Notes: generated by a model not told the origin, from the letters alone. A stretch of DNA of 17,476 bases from Ruminococcaceae bacterium UBA2719 (GCA_002353935.1 DEKP01000014.1:11166-28641), one strand, 5' to 3'. Numbered from the stretch's first letter, positions 8,668-16,503 are shown. Made by a program: numbers and translations.

Positions 8668-9468
8668 CTAATCAAGCGCTAAGTGGGATTTTTCAACAAT
8701 GTCGTCTGAGGAAACAATACACTCGTCAATTGGCGCATCACACTTTTTTATATATATCAAATATTCAATATTCCCCTGAGGCCCCTTTATTGGAGAAAAA
8801 TCCAGTCCTAATACTGAAAATCCATTGTTAAGACAAAACTCTCTGATATCCTCTACTACTTGTTTGTGGATGTTTTTATCTCTGACAACCCCGTTTTTGC
8901 CAACGTGTTCTCTGCCTGCTTCAAACTGCGGTTTTATAAGACAGACAGCACATGCGTCGTCTGTACAAAGCTCTCTTGCAACATTTAAAATAAGCTTTAA
9001 CGATATAAAAGCAACATCAACAGAGAAAAAATCAATTTGATCCGGAATCTGTTCATTTGTAACATATCGCATATTGGTTCTTTCCAAGTTTATTACTCGG
9101 TCGTCATTTCTCAAACTCCACGCAAGTTGTCCGTAGCCCACATCAATAGCATAAACCTTTTTAGCGTCTGACTGAAGCATACAATCGGTAAACCCGCCGG
9201 TAGAAGCCCCTATATCCATAGTGATTTTATTTTTTAAATCAATTGAAAAAGAGCTGATAGCCTTTTCAAGTTTATAGCCGCCCCTACTTACATATTTTTG
9301 CTTTTGTGAACGAACAGAAACATCTGCGTCTTCATCGTATTTGGTTCCGCATTTATCTGCTTTTTGATTGTTTACAAAAACCTGTCCCGACATTATAACA
9401 GCTTTCGCCTTTTCTCTGCTGTCAAAATATCCTTTTTCTACAAGCAAAATATCAAGTCGTTTTTTCAT
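8668..9468 (-). CDS. tlyA: TlyA family rRNA (cytidine-2'-O)-methyltransferase
   Basis: A 266-residue protein with an N-terminal S4 RNA-binding domain (RLDILLVEKG onward, to about residue 60) and a FtsJ-like SAM methyltransferase domain carrying DIGASTGGFTDC at 85-96 as the cofactor loop. K66, D151, K179 and E235 sit where the K-D-K-E catalytic tetrad described for mycobacterial TlyA would fall, which argues for an active enzyme. The family 2'-O-methylates 16S and/or 23S rRNA cytidines; in mycobacteria loss gives capreomycin resistance. Some members are annotated as haemolysins, a historical label. A GTG at 9480 would extend the frame by four codons, but GAGGTT just before the ATG at 9468 acts as ribosome site, so the ATG is preferred. 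The start lies inside the 3' end of dxs (17-bp overlap). Confidence 0.94.
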   Translation of the reverse strand: MKKRLDILLVEKGYFDSREKAKAVIMSGQVFVNNQKADKCGTKYDEDADVSVRSQKQKYVSRGGYKLEKAISSFSIDLKNKITMDIGASTGGFTDCMLQSDAKKVYAIDVGYGQLAWSLRNDDRVINLERTNMRYVTNEQIPDQIDFFSVDVAFISLKLILNVARELCTDDACAVCLIKPQFEAGREHVGKNGVVRDKNIHKQVVEDIREFCLNNGFSVLGLDFSPIKGPQGNIEYLIYIKKCDAPIDECIVSSDDIVEKSHLALD

Positions 9469-11332
9469 TTTTAACCTCACAAGTCTCGCTTATTATTTTG
9501 CACATAGAGTCTGAATCCAAGTTATGATTTTCAAGTGCCGTAATAGTTGTTGAGTGTGGTACAAAACAATCATCTATCGCAGTAATTTTATAAAAACCGC
9601 TGTAATTTATATTAAGCAGTTCATTTTCAAAGGTTTCGCCTATGCCTCCTGTAAGCATGCCTTCTTCAAAAAAGAATATTTTCTTAAAACCGGCGGCAAA
9701 TTCTATAGCTTGTTTATCAATCGGCTTTATCCTACACAATTTTAATATACAAACCGATATGTTTTTTTCTCTGAGTTTTTTCAAAGCTAAACAGGCGTTT
9801 GAAAATATTCTTCCGTATGTAATAATCAATACATCTGATTTTTTATTTCCGTATATATCATAATTCATAGAGGGATTTACATAATCACCAGGTCTGTAGC
9901 TTTGTACTCCACGCGGATATCTTACGGCTACAACACTATCACAGCCGTATAGTGCAAAATCAAGCGATTTTTTCAAGCCTTCAAAATAACACGGCGAAAA
10001 AATTGTAGTATTAGGAATTGAATTGAGCATCGAAACATCGAAAACCCCCTGATGAGTTTCTCCGTCTTCTCCTACGATTCCCGCTCTGTCTATGGCTAAA
10101 ACTATATGCAAATTTTGCATAGCGGCATCATGTAAAATTTGATCGTAACTTCTCTGCAAAAAGGTTGAATATACAGCAAATACAGGAAGCAATCCCTTTG
10201 TAGCCAAGCCGCTTGAAAACGTTACTGCATGCTGTTCAGCTATTCCTACATCGAAAAACCTATCTTTAAACTCGTGAGAAAAATCAATAAGTCCGGTACC
10301 GGTACGCATTGCAGCGGTAACAGCACATATTCTATCATCATTTTTAGCCAAATTACAAAGTTGTTCACCAAAAACAGAAGAAAACGTCTTTTTAACTGAA
10401 ACAGGCTCACCTGTATTAATATTAAAAGATCCTACGCCGTGAAAAGAAGCCGAATCATTCTCAGCAAAAGCGTAGCCTTTGCCCTTAGTGGTTACAACAT
10501 GAACCAGCACAGGCGATTTTGAATTTTTCGCAGCATTCAGAGCTTTAATTAGCTCTTCCATATCATGTCCGTCGATAGGACCGTAATAAGAAAATCCGAG
10601 TTTATCAAAAATAGTATCACGGTAAACAAGCTTCTTTACCCTAGACTTTGAACGGCGTATATAATTTCGAAACGGTACGCCGATAAGAGGAATTTTTACA
10701 ACTATCTTTTCAACTCTGTTTTTAAGCCTCAAATACCACGGATTAACACGGATAGAGGTCAGATATCGTGCCATTGCACCTACATTTTTTGAGATTGACA
10801 TTTTATTGTCGTTAAGAATAACAATAAAATTTTTATTAAATCTTCCGGCATTATTCAGCCCTTCAAAAGCAAGTCCGCCGGACAGAGATCCGTCTCCTAT
10901 TACCGCTACAGTATATGAGTTGTCCCCAGTCAGTTGTTTTGCTTTTGCAATGCCAAAAGCTGCGGAAATCGATGTACTGGAATGACCTGCATTAAATGCG
11001 TCAGCATCGCTTTCAAAACGTTTTGGAAAACCCGATATGCCGCCATATTTTCTGATTGTATCTATTTTAGAAAATCTTCCTGTAAGCATCTTATGTGTAT
11101 AGCACTGATGACCTACATCAAAAACTATGCTGTCTTTTGGACAATCAAACACTCTATGCATAGCAACAGTCAGTTCAACAACACCTAAATTTGGCGATAA
11201 ATGTCCGCCGTTGACCGAGACAGTATCAATCAACTTTTCGCGTATTTCATCACAAAGCTTTTTGATTTCTTCCTCGCTCAAACGCTTAACATCGTCACTT
11301 GATTCAATTGTAGCCAAAATTTCATAAGACAT
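9452..11332 (-). CDS. dxs: 1-deoxy-D-xylulose-5-phosphate synthase
   Basis: A 626-residue thiamine-diphosphate enzyme that condenses pyruvate and glyceraldehyde-3-phosphate, the first step of the MEP isoprenoid pathway (also feeding thiamine and pyridoxal). Features: HLSPNLG from H44 (equivalent to the active-site His of family members), DVGHQCYTHKMLTGR at 72-86, the ThDP/Mg motif starting GDGSLSGG at 147-154 and continuing to N174, and in the Pyr domain VGIAEQHAV at 362-370 with catalytic Glu366. A C-terminal transketolase domain follows, with FVPH near the end. Length and motifs are complete. A modest TAGGTA ribosome site precedes the ATG. It lies 23 bp after ispA, so precursor synthesis and prenyl chain elongation are co-transcribed. 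Confidence 0.98.
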   Translation of the reverse strand: MSYEILATIESSDDVKRLSEEEIKKLCDEIREKLIDTVSVNGGHLSPNLGVVELTVAMHRVFDCPKDSIVFDVGHQCYTHKMLTGRFSKIDTIRKYGGISGFPKRFESDADAFNAGHSSTSISAAFGIAKAKQLTGDNSYTVAVIGDGSLSGGLAFEGLNNAGRFNKNFIVILNDNKMSISKNVGAMARYLTSIRVNPWYLRLKNRVEKIVVKIPLIGVPFRNYIRRSKSRVKKLVYRDTIFDKLGFSYYGPIDGHDMEELIKALNAAKNSKSPVLVHVVTTKGKGYAFAENDSASFHGVGSFNINTGEPVSVKKTFSSVFGEQLCNLAKNDDRICAVTAAMRTGTGLIDFSHEFKDRFFDVGIAEQHAVTFSSGLATKGLLPVFAVYSTFLQRSYDQILHDAAMQNLHIVLAIDRAGIVGEDGETHQGVFDVSMLNSIPNTTIFSPCYFEGLKKSLDFALYGCDSVVAVRYPRGVQSYRPGDYVNPSMNYDIYGNKKSDVLIITYGRIFSNACLALKKLREKNISVCILKLCRIKPIDKQAIEFAAGFKKIFFFEEGMLTGGIGETFENELLNINYSGFYKITAIDDCFVPHSTTITALENHNLDSDSMCKIISETCEVKNEKTT

Positions 11333-11355
11333 AATTTTACCTACTGAATATAAAT

Positions 11356-12228
11356 TTATTTCTCTCTTACAGACAGCGAATACGCTATTTCTTTTAAAGC
11401 AGAAGTATCGCCTTCAAATATATCTAAGGCTTCTACCGCCTTATTCGTATAGTTGTTTACTATTTCTCTGCACTTATCCAGTCCCAAAAGCGACACATAA
11501 GTTGATTTGTTATTTTCTTTGTCACTGCCAACCGGTTTTCCAAGAGTTTTAGAAGATGAAGTAACATCTAAAATATCATCCATAATTTGAAAAGCTATAC
11601 CAATCGAGCGTGCATATTCTTCTGACGCTAAAACCAGCTTTTTGTCGGCGTCGGATACTATACATCCCATCATACACGCCGCTTCGATTAAATTAGAGGT
11701 TTTTTTGATATCCATTTGCTGCAATATGTTTAAATCTGCGTTCTTTCCTTCGTTTTCCAAATCTATGGTCTGACCTCCAACCATACCGAGTGTACCGGAT
11801 TTTTTCGCCAAAATATAAGCCGCATACAAAGCGTTTTTTTCTCCTACTAAAGCCGTATTACTCGGATTGAGCATATTTTCAAAGGCTAAACTCTGCAACG
11901 CGTCTCCTGCTAAAAGCGCTATATCCTCTCCGTAAATCTTATGATTAGAGGGTTGTCCGCGTCGGTAATCATCATTATCCATACACGGCAAATCATCGTG
12001 TATAAGCGAATAGGTGTGTATCATCTCAACAGCACAGGCGTAAGGCAATGCTGCATAAATATCACCACCGCAAAGCTTTGAAAAATAAAGCGTCAAAACA
12101 GGTCTGATGCGTTTACCTGATGCATTAAGCGAATAGCGCATAGAATCCAGCAACTTCTTTTCCATATATTCACCTGACGGCAAATATTCATTCAGTTTTT
12201 CATTAATTAATTTTATATACTTTTCCAT
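11356..12228 (-). CDS. ispA: Polyprenyl synthetase, farnesyl diphosphate synthase type
   Basis: A 290-residue trans-isoprenyl diphosphate synthase. The first aspartate-rich motif is DDLPCMD at 78-84, preceded by HTYSLIH; this is the bacterial FPP-synthase form with two extra residues between the aspartates. The second motif is DDILD at 217-221. GKRIRP at 38-43 is the usual pyrophosphate-binding segment. The enzyme joins IPP to DMAPP/GPP to give FPP, the primer for undecaprenyl phosphate and quinones; a GGPP product cannot be excluded, since chain length depends on a few residues. The ribosome site is weak (GGGTG). It lies 37 bp after xseB and 23 bp before dxs, as in the conserved xseB-ispA-dxs cluster. 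Confidence 0.95.
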   Translation of the reverse strand: MEKYIKLINEKLNEYLPSGEYMEKKLLDSMRYSLNASGKRIRPVLTLYFSKLCGGDIYAALPYACAVEMIHTYSLIHDDLPCMDNDDYRRGQPSNHKIYGEDIALLAGDALQSLAFENMLNPSNTALVGEKNALYAAYILAKKSGTLGMVGGQTIDLENEGKNADLNILQQMDIKKTSNLIEAACMMGCIVSDADKKLVLASEEYARSIGIAFQIMDDILDVTSSSKTLGKPVGSDKENNKSTYVSLLGLDKCREIVNNYTNKAVEALDIFEGDTSALKEIAYSLSVREK

Positions 12229-12257
12229 ATTGCACCCAATTATTATTTCTATACTGA

Positions 12258-12286
12258 ATTATATTTTAATCTTCAAACAAGTTAAC
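12258..12286 (-). promoter_or_regulatory. Possible internal promoter before ispA
   Basis: In and next to the 37-bp xseB-ispA gap the minus strand carries a perfect TATAAT (12258-12263), with GTTAAC 17 bp upstream (12281-12286) as a weak -35. It would give a leader of about 23 nt for ispA. The -35 match is poor, so this may be chance in AT-rich DNA. Confidence 0.3.
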
Positions 12287-12496
12287 TTCTCCGTTTCTGA
12301 TCTTTGCAATTCTCTCGTTAACATCAGAAATTTTTCCTCTCGACTCTTCAAGCTTTTGTTGACAATATGTAATCAATTTGTAGGCCTGCTCATAAAGCTG
12401 CATACTCTCATCAAGAGTAGTGTCTTTATCTTCCATTTTTCTTACGATTTCATCAAGCTTTTTTGAAGCCTCTTCATAAGTCATTTTTTTGTCCAT
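12266..12496 (-). CDS. xseB: Exodeoxyribonuclease VII small subunit
   Basis: A 76-residue, strongly helical, charged protein of the size and pattern of XseB (YEEASKKLDEIVRKME near the N-terminus, then LDESMQLYEQAYKLI and CQQKLEESRGKI). Several XseB chains bind each catalytic XseA subunit to form exonuclease VII, which degrades single-stranded DNA from both ends into oligonucleotides. xseA normally lies directly upstream and overlaps xseB; here the preceding gene is whiA, 4 bp away, and xseA is nowhere in the window, so the partner must be elsewhere. The ribosome site AAGAGGT overlaps the whiA stop. The downstream order ispA-dxs matches the standard cluster, which strengthens the call for such a short gene. 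Confidence 0.92.
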   Translation of the reverse strand: MDKKMTYEEASKKLDEIVRKMEDKDTTLDESMQLYEQAYKLITYCQQKLEESRGKISDVNERIAKIRNGEVNLFED

Positions 12497-12500
12497 AAAT

Positions 12501-13418
12501 TTAAACCTCTTTAGATATCTTTATGATTTTTTCAAGGCGGTGATTTATACCGCTTCGACTAAGCTTCGGATTTACATTTTCTCCTAAATCCCGCAACGAC
12601 ATTTCAGGATATTTAAGTCTTAACTCTGCAACCTTTTTCAGTTCTTCTGGCAAAGCGTTAAATTTTCCGTTTTCTTTCAAAATTTGAATAGCTTTGATTT
12701 GCGCAGCAGAGGCGTCAGCAACCTTTTGCAAATTAGCAATCTCAGAATTTGTAAGACGATTAGCGCTGTTTCTAACTTGTTTGAGCGCTTTAGCCCCCAT
12801 AATATTCATAGCGCAATTAGTAGCTCCAACATATGTTAAAAGGTCTGTTATCTGCTCGCTGTCTTTAATATATGCTACATAAGAACCAAGGCGAGATATG
12901 ACCTTTATCGAGATATTGCACTCCTCAATCTCTCTTAATATATAGCAAAGATCTGTGCAAAGATTTTTATATGATACTAAAAACTCCAAATGATAAGATT
13001 TATTAGGATCAGAAACGCTTCCGCAAGCTAAAAAAGCTCCTCTGATAAAAGCTCTTACACCTTCATCATCTTCTATATTTGCGCGATTAATCCGTAAGCT
13101 GATTTCTCTTTTATCGTGCCCATAGTAATTAAAAATCTTACTGCAGTCACTTTTGTTTGCCACGCTTACTATATAACTTCTGCTCTTTTTACTTTCGTCA
13201 TCAAACGGTGTTTTTGTGTTTAACTTAATATTAAACAAATTTTTAATTAGAAAAATAAAACGGTTATAAGTATTTTTGTTCTCTGTCAAAAAAACGATCT
13301 TATCCTCATAAAAGTGCTTAGACATAATAAGCATCGCATAAAGCTCTGAATACATCGTTTTATCATCCAGATCAACAATAGTACAAAGCTCTTTTTTGGT
13401 ATCTGATGAAAATGACAT
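12501..13418 (-). CDS. whiA: DNA-binding protein WhiA
   Basis: A 305-residue member of the WhiA family: an N-terminal degenerate LAGLIDADG homing-endonuclease fold, opening with MSFSSDTKKEL and containing RGAFLACGSVSDP at 126-138, then a C-terminal helix-turn-helix region including RNSANRLTN at 216-224 and SRSGINHRLEKI at 288-299. In Streptomyces WhiA is a sporulation-division transcription factor; in Bacillus it is a nucleoid-associated protein that influences Z-ring formation and chromosome segregation. It has no expected nuclease activity. It follows rapZ by 19 bp; the gluconeogenesis/cell-wall factor yvcK, usually between them, is absent. A short AGGA precedes the ATG as ribosome site. 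Confidence 0.96.
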   Translation of the reverse strand: MSFSSDTKKELCTIVDLDDKTMYSELYAMLIMSKHFYEDKIVFLTENKNTYNRFIFLIKNLFNIKLNTKTPFDDESKKSRSYIVSVANKSDCSKIFNYYGHDKREISLRINRANIEDDEGVRAFIRGAFLACGSVSDPNKSYHLEFLVSYKNLCTDLCYILREIEECNISIKVISRLGSYVAYIKDSEQITDLLTYVGATNCAMNIMGAKALKQVRNSANRLTNSEIANLQKVADASAAQIKAIQILKENGKFNALPEELKKVAELRLKYPEMSLRDLGENVNPKLSRSGINHRLEKIIKISKEV

Positions 13419-13437
13419 AGTATCAGTCCTGTTTTTA

Positions 13438-14304
13438 TTATGCTTTCCAAATATCGCGGTGATAAACAGCGGACTTCTGCTTGTTTTCGATCAAGTGAGA
13501 ATTAATAAGTCTCGCTATCGTTACGGAACGATGTTTTCCGCCTGTGCACCCTATCCCTATAACCAACTCGCTTTTACCCTCTGCTTTATAAAGCGGAACT
13601 GTAAAATCAATAAACGACAATAGTTTTTCTAAAAACTTGCCCGTAACCTCGTATTTGAGTATATATTCGCGAACTTCTTCATCGAGCCCTGTCAACGGCT
13701 TTAACTCCTTTACATAAAAAGGATTTGGCAGACAACGAACGTCGAATATTAAATCTGCCGCTAGCGGTATACCGTACTTGAAGCCAAAAGACATACAGGT
13801 TACCAAAAGTGTATCCTCACTTTCGCCCATAAAAATTGTAGCAACACGTTCTTTGAGTTGCTTTAAGTTCATGGATGTAGTATCTATCACATAATCCGCC
13901 ATGGCTTTTACGCCCTTCATAAGTTCACATTCAAGCGAGACTGCGTCTTCAACCGAAGCGCTCTCAAATTCATCCGAAAGCGGATGCTTTCTTCTCGTTT
14001 CTTTATATCTGATTAGCAATGTATCCGGCTTAGCGTCTAAAAACAGAACCTTAAATCGCTTACCCGATAGCTTGCATTTATTAATTATATCAGCCAAGTC
14101 AGAGAACATATTTCCGGAACGTGCGTCAGCTACCACGGCTACTCTCTTCATTCTGCTGTCTGCCGATTTGTCGCATAAATCGTAAAATGTTTCAAGCAAA
14201 ACAGGCGGAAGATTATCAACGCAGTAAAAGCCTATATCTTCCATAGAATGAAGCGCGTTTGTTTTCCCCGCGCCGGAAAGTCCTGTAACAATTACAAATT
14301 CCAT
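13438..14304 (-). CDS. rapZ: RapZ/YvcJ family nucleotide-binding protein
   Basis: A 288-residue protein (from the preferred start) with Walker A GLSGAGKT at 8-15, VADAR at 58-62 near the Walker B position, SFGFKYG at 172-178 and the C-terminal GCTGGKHRSV at 252-261 that is diagnostic of the family. In E. coli RapZ is an RNase E adaptor that senses glucosamine-6-phosphate and targets GlmZ RNA. In Firmicutes (YvcJ) it binds and hydrolyses GTP/ATP, and its RNA role is unproven. An ATG at 14319 would add five residues, but GGGAG lies between it and the ATG at 14304, with good spacing for the latter, so 14304 is chosen. Its neighbours murB and whiA place it in an envelope/division cluster. Confidence 0.95.
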   Translation of the reverse strand: MEFVIVTGLSGAGKTNALHSMEDIGFYCVDNLPPVLLETFYDLCDKSADSRMKRVAVVADARSGNMFSDLADIINKCKLSGKRFKVLFLDAKPDTLLIRYKETRRKHPLSDEFESASVEDAVSLECELMKGVKAMADYVIDTTSMNLKQLKERVATIFMGESEDTLLVTCMSFGFKYGIPLAADLIFDVRCLPNPFYVKELKPLTGLDEEVREYILKYEVTGKFLEKLLSFIDFTVPLYKAEGKSELVIGIGCTGGKHRSVTIARLINSHLIENKQKSAVYHRDIWKA

Positions 14305-14360
14305 AGATATTTCTCCCATTTTATACTAATTTTTAACCCTATCTAATAAATCGGCGAATG

Positions 14361-14390
14361 ATTTTTAAAATTTTTTAAAATTTTTTAAAG
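14361..14390. repeat. Three 10-bp T/A tandem units before rapZ
   Basis: Three near-identical decamers of T-run plus A-run (ATTTTTAAAA, TTTTTTAAAA, TTTTTTAAAG) sit immediately after the murB stop, within the roughly 91-bp murB-rapZ gap. The 10-bp period matches the helical repeat, and each unit is nearly self-complementary. It could affect local DNA shape or melting; a function is not shown. Confidence 0.7.
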
Positions 14391-14395
14391 CAGTA

Positions 14396-15307
14396 TCACT
14401 TATCAATATAAATAATTTCGCGTTCTAAAATATATCCGGTATTTTTTTCAACTGTTGTTTGAATATGTTCTATCAGCTTTAAAACATCAGACGCCGTCGC
14501 GTTTCCTTTATTTATAATAAAACCGGCGTGCTTTTCTGATACCTGAGCGCCTCCTATAGAAAAGCCCTTTAGCCCGCACTGTTCTATCAAAGTCCCGGCG
14601 TAATTGCCCTGAGGCCTTTTAAAAACACTTCCGGCGCTTGGATATTCCAGAGGCTGTTTTGTTTTTCGTCTGTTAATAAAATCTTCCATTTTTGATTTGA
14701 TATATGTTTTATCGGCTTTCTCAAGTTTAAATATTGCAAATAATATGATTCCGCCGTTTTCTTTAAAAATCGAATGGCGATATGAAAGGTTCAGCTCATC
14801 AACATTTAAAGTGTTAATATTGCCGTTAGCTGATAAATATGTAACAGACTTTATAACGTCTTTTATCTCTCCGCCATACGCACCGGCATTCATAAATACT
14901 GCTCCGCCAACTGTTCCCGGTATACCATAAGCAAATTCAAGCTTTGATAAAGAATTGTCCAAAGCGACTGTGCATAATTTACTCAGCGATACAGAACAAC
15001 CGCAAAAGATCTCATTTTCTTTTATCTTTATTGTTTTAAATTCGCCGTCAAAATTAATTACCGCCCCATCTATTCCTTCATCAGAAACAAGCAGATTGCT
15101 GCCTTTTCCAAGTACAAGATAGGAAATATCATTATCCTTACAAGCATCAATAACTAACTTTAGCTCAGCTGTATCAGACACAGTAATAAAAAATCTAGCC
15201 TTTCCTCCGATTTTAAAAGTAGTGTGATCTTTCATCGGCTCATTTTCTGCATATTTTATTTTATTTTCTGTCAATATTTTCTTAATATTTTCCGGTGAAG
15301 ATTTCAT
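14396..15307 (-). CDS. murB: UDP-N-acetylenolpyruvoylglucosamine reductase
   Basis: A 303-residue FAD enzyme that reduces UDP-GlcNAc-enolpyruvate with NADPH to UDP-MurNAc, the second committed step of peptidoglycan precursor synthesis in the cytoplasm. FAD-binding segments: GKGSNLLV at 67-74 and GIPGTVGGAVFMNAGAYG at 128-145. Catalytic candidates: R177 in SYRHS, S227 in PSAGSVFKRP (the proton-donating Ser) and E297 in LEREI near the C-terminus. Length and the SAGSVF form fit the type II MurB of Gram-positives. The ribosome site GTGGAGG is strong. It sits 116 bp after hprK and before rapZ, a common clostridial order. NADPH for the reaction depends on the NAD kinase encoded later in the same array. 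Confidence 0.97.
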   Translation of the reverse strand: MKSSPENIKKILTENKIKYAENEPMKDHTTFKIGGKARFFITVSDTAELKLVIDACKDNDISYLVLGKGSNLLVSDEGIDGAVINFDGEFKTIKIKENEIFCGCSVSLSKLCTVALDNSLSKLEFAYGIPGTVGGAVFMNAGAYGGEIKDVIKSVTYLSANGNINTLNVDELNLSYRHSIFKENGGIILFAIFKLEKADKTYIKSKMEDFINRRKTKQPLEYPSAGSVFKRPQGNYAGTLIEQCGLKGFSIGGAQVSEKHAGFIINKGNATASDVLKLIEHIQTTVEKNTGYILEREIIYIDK

Positions 15308-15377
15308 ATTGCCTCCACTATATTATATTTTTGATCTAAAATATTTTTATACTAAATACTCTCTGATTAATTCACGC

Positions 15378-15386
15378 CTTATAGCA
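15378..15386 (-). promoter_or_regulatory. Possible extended -10 promoter for murB
   Basis: Within the 116-bp hprK-murB gap the minus strand reads TGCTATAAG, an extended -10 (TG-N-TATAAG) with no good -35. It would start transcription around 15371, giving a leader of about 64 nt. The gap is otherwise AT-rich, with no clear terminator hairpin for hprK. Confidence 0.33.
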
Positions 15387-15423
15387 CAGCGTACAAATAA
15401 ATAATCGTTTAATTAATATGTAT

Positions 15424-16392
15424 TTACCAGCTTGTGCCTATACGCTTTTTACTGATATCATCCGGGCTTATATCCATTCCTAAATTTTGCAAAAGCTCTT
15501 GAGCTCCGTTATAACCCATCTTCTTTTGACGGTGATTCATAGCTGCAACCTCTATAATAACAGCTAGATTTCGCCCTGGCTTTACGGGAATTGTTACTAC
15601 AGGAACCTCAAGGCCCAAAATCTCCATATATTCACTGTCCATTCCCATACGATCGTACACCTTTTTGGAGTTCCAGATTTCCATATTAATAACCATATCA
15701 ATCTTTTCGCTGATTTTTACAGATCCGATACCAAATATACGTCGGGCGTTTATGATTCCAATACCCCTAAGCTCAATAAAATGGCGTATATTCTCAGGAG
15801 AAGTACCAACTAAAGATTTTTTTGATACACGCTTGATTTCTACCGCGTCATCGGCTATCAAACGATGTCCGCGTTTTATCAATTCTATAGCTGTCTCTGA
15901 TTTACCAACTCCGCTGTCACCTATAATCAAACAGCCTTCACCATACACTTCCACTAAAACCCCGTGCCGTGTAATGCGCGGCGCAAGTTCAACATTCAAA
16001 TAAGAAACAATTGCTGCAGAAACCACGCTGGTTACATCTGATGTTAATAAAATTGGTATTTCATATTTTTGTGCGCATTCAACCATAGCCTTTGTAGGAT
16101 TTAACCCTCTTGCAATTACCACCGCAACAGGATTCATCTTGAAAATAGGCTCAAGCTGCTCATATTGCTTTTTATCATCGCCTTTTTCAATAAACGACAT
16201 TTCTGTCAAGCCCAAAATAAGAACCCGATCTCTGTCAAAATATTTCAGATATCCTACTAACTCAAGTCCCGGACGTCCTATATCGGCTGACTTAATTTCA
16301 TTATCTTCTGCTCCTTCAGGCATATAATAACTCTCAAGCCCGATCTCCTCTATTAATTTTGACAAAGTTACAGAATAATCATTACTAAGCAT
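15424..16392 (-). CDS. hprK: HPr kinase/phosphorylase
   Basis: A 322-residue bifunctional enzyme that phosphorylates Ser46 of HPr (and Crh where present) with ATP or PPi, and dephosphorylates it, setting CcpA-dependent carbon catabolite repression in Firmicutes. It has an N-terminal MurF-like domain (about 1-130) and a C-terminal kinase domain with H143 in RHG, Walker A GDSGVGKS at 158-165, D181-D182, the family signature ELRGIGIINARRIFG at 207-221 and KPGRN at 271-275. All key elements are intact. AAGAGGG precedes the ATG at good spacing. It is the first gene of the minus-strand array, diverging from a membrane-protein operon. HPr itself is not encoded in the window. Confidence 0.97.
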   Translation of the reverse strand: MLSNDYSVTLSKLIEEIGLESYYMPEGAEDNEIKSADIGRPGLELVGYLKYFDRDRVLILGLTEMSFIEKGDDKKQYEQLEPIFKMNPVAVVIARGLNPTKAMVECAQKYEIPILLTSDVTSVVSAAIVSYLNVELAPRITRHGVLVEVYGEGCLIIGDSGVGKSETAIELIKRGHRLIADDAVEIKRVSKKSLVGTSPENIRHFIELRGIGIINARRIFGIGSVKISEKIDMVINMEIWNSKKVYDRMGMDSEYMEILGLEVPVVTIPVKPGRNLAVIIEVAAMNHRQKKMGYNGAQELLQNLGMDISPDDISKKRIGTSW

Positions 16393-16429
16393 ATGAAACC
16401 CTCTTTTAAAACATAATTATACAGTATTG

Positions 16430-16458
16430 ATTATACTCCAACTTGAATATTTTATAAA
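16430..16458 (-). promoter_or_regulatory. Candidate promoter of hprK and the minus-strand array
   Basis: The minus strand has TTTATA (16453-16458), a 17-bp spacer and a perfect TATAAT (16430-16435), giving a leader of about 30 nt. A second TATAAT lies closer to the gene at 16416-16421 with a worse -35. The -35 matches consensus at 4 of 6 positions. Confidence 0.45.
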
Positions 16459-16482
16459 CCTAATAAAGAATATATGCATGAT

Positions 16483-16503
16483 TTTATGCAATTTTTGCAT
16501 AAA
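16483..16503. repeat. 8-bp inverted repeat in the divergent control region
   Basis: TTTATGCA (16483-16490) and TGCATAAA (16496-16503) are perfect inverted copies around a 5-nt ATTTT spacer, and another ATGCAT lies just upstream at 16474-16479. It lies between the two divergent promoter candidates, so it could be an operator or a weak hairpin. No regulator is identified. Confidence 0.6.

Noticed and set aside
8655..8675. TTG at 8675 as the nadK start
   Set aside because: The only good ribosome site lies downstream of it and is spaced for the ATG at 8657, whose product begins with the family-typical MKIGLIVN.
12230..12466. Plus-strand frame of 78 codons opposite xseB
   Set aside because: It is a shadow of the convincing xseB gene with no family features; AT-rich antisense translation gives a hydrophobic artefact.
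14302..14319. Upstream ATG at 14319 as the rapZ start
   Set aside because: No Shine-Dalgarno precedes it, whereas GGGAG inside the five-codon extension is correctly placed for the ATG at 14304, and the protein then begins at the usual family N-terminus.
15308..15423. Terminator or riboswitch in the hprK-murB gap
   Set aside because: Only a 4-bp GC stem (ACGC/GCGT) and scattered AT palindromes were seen; no U-tract and no known riboswitch core could be recognised.
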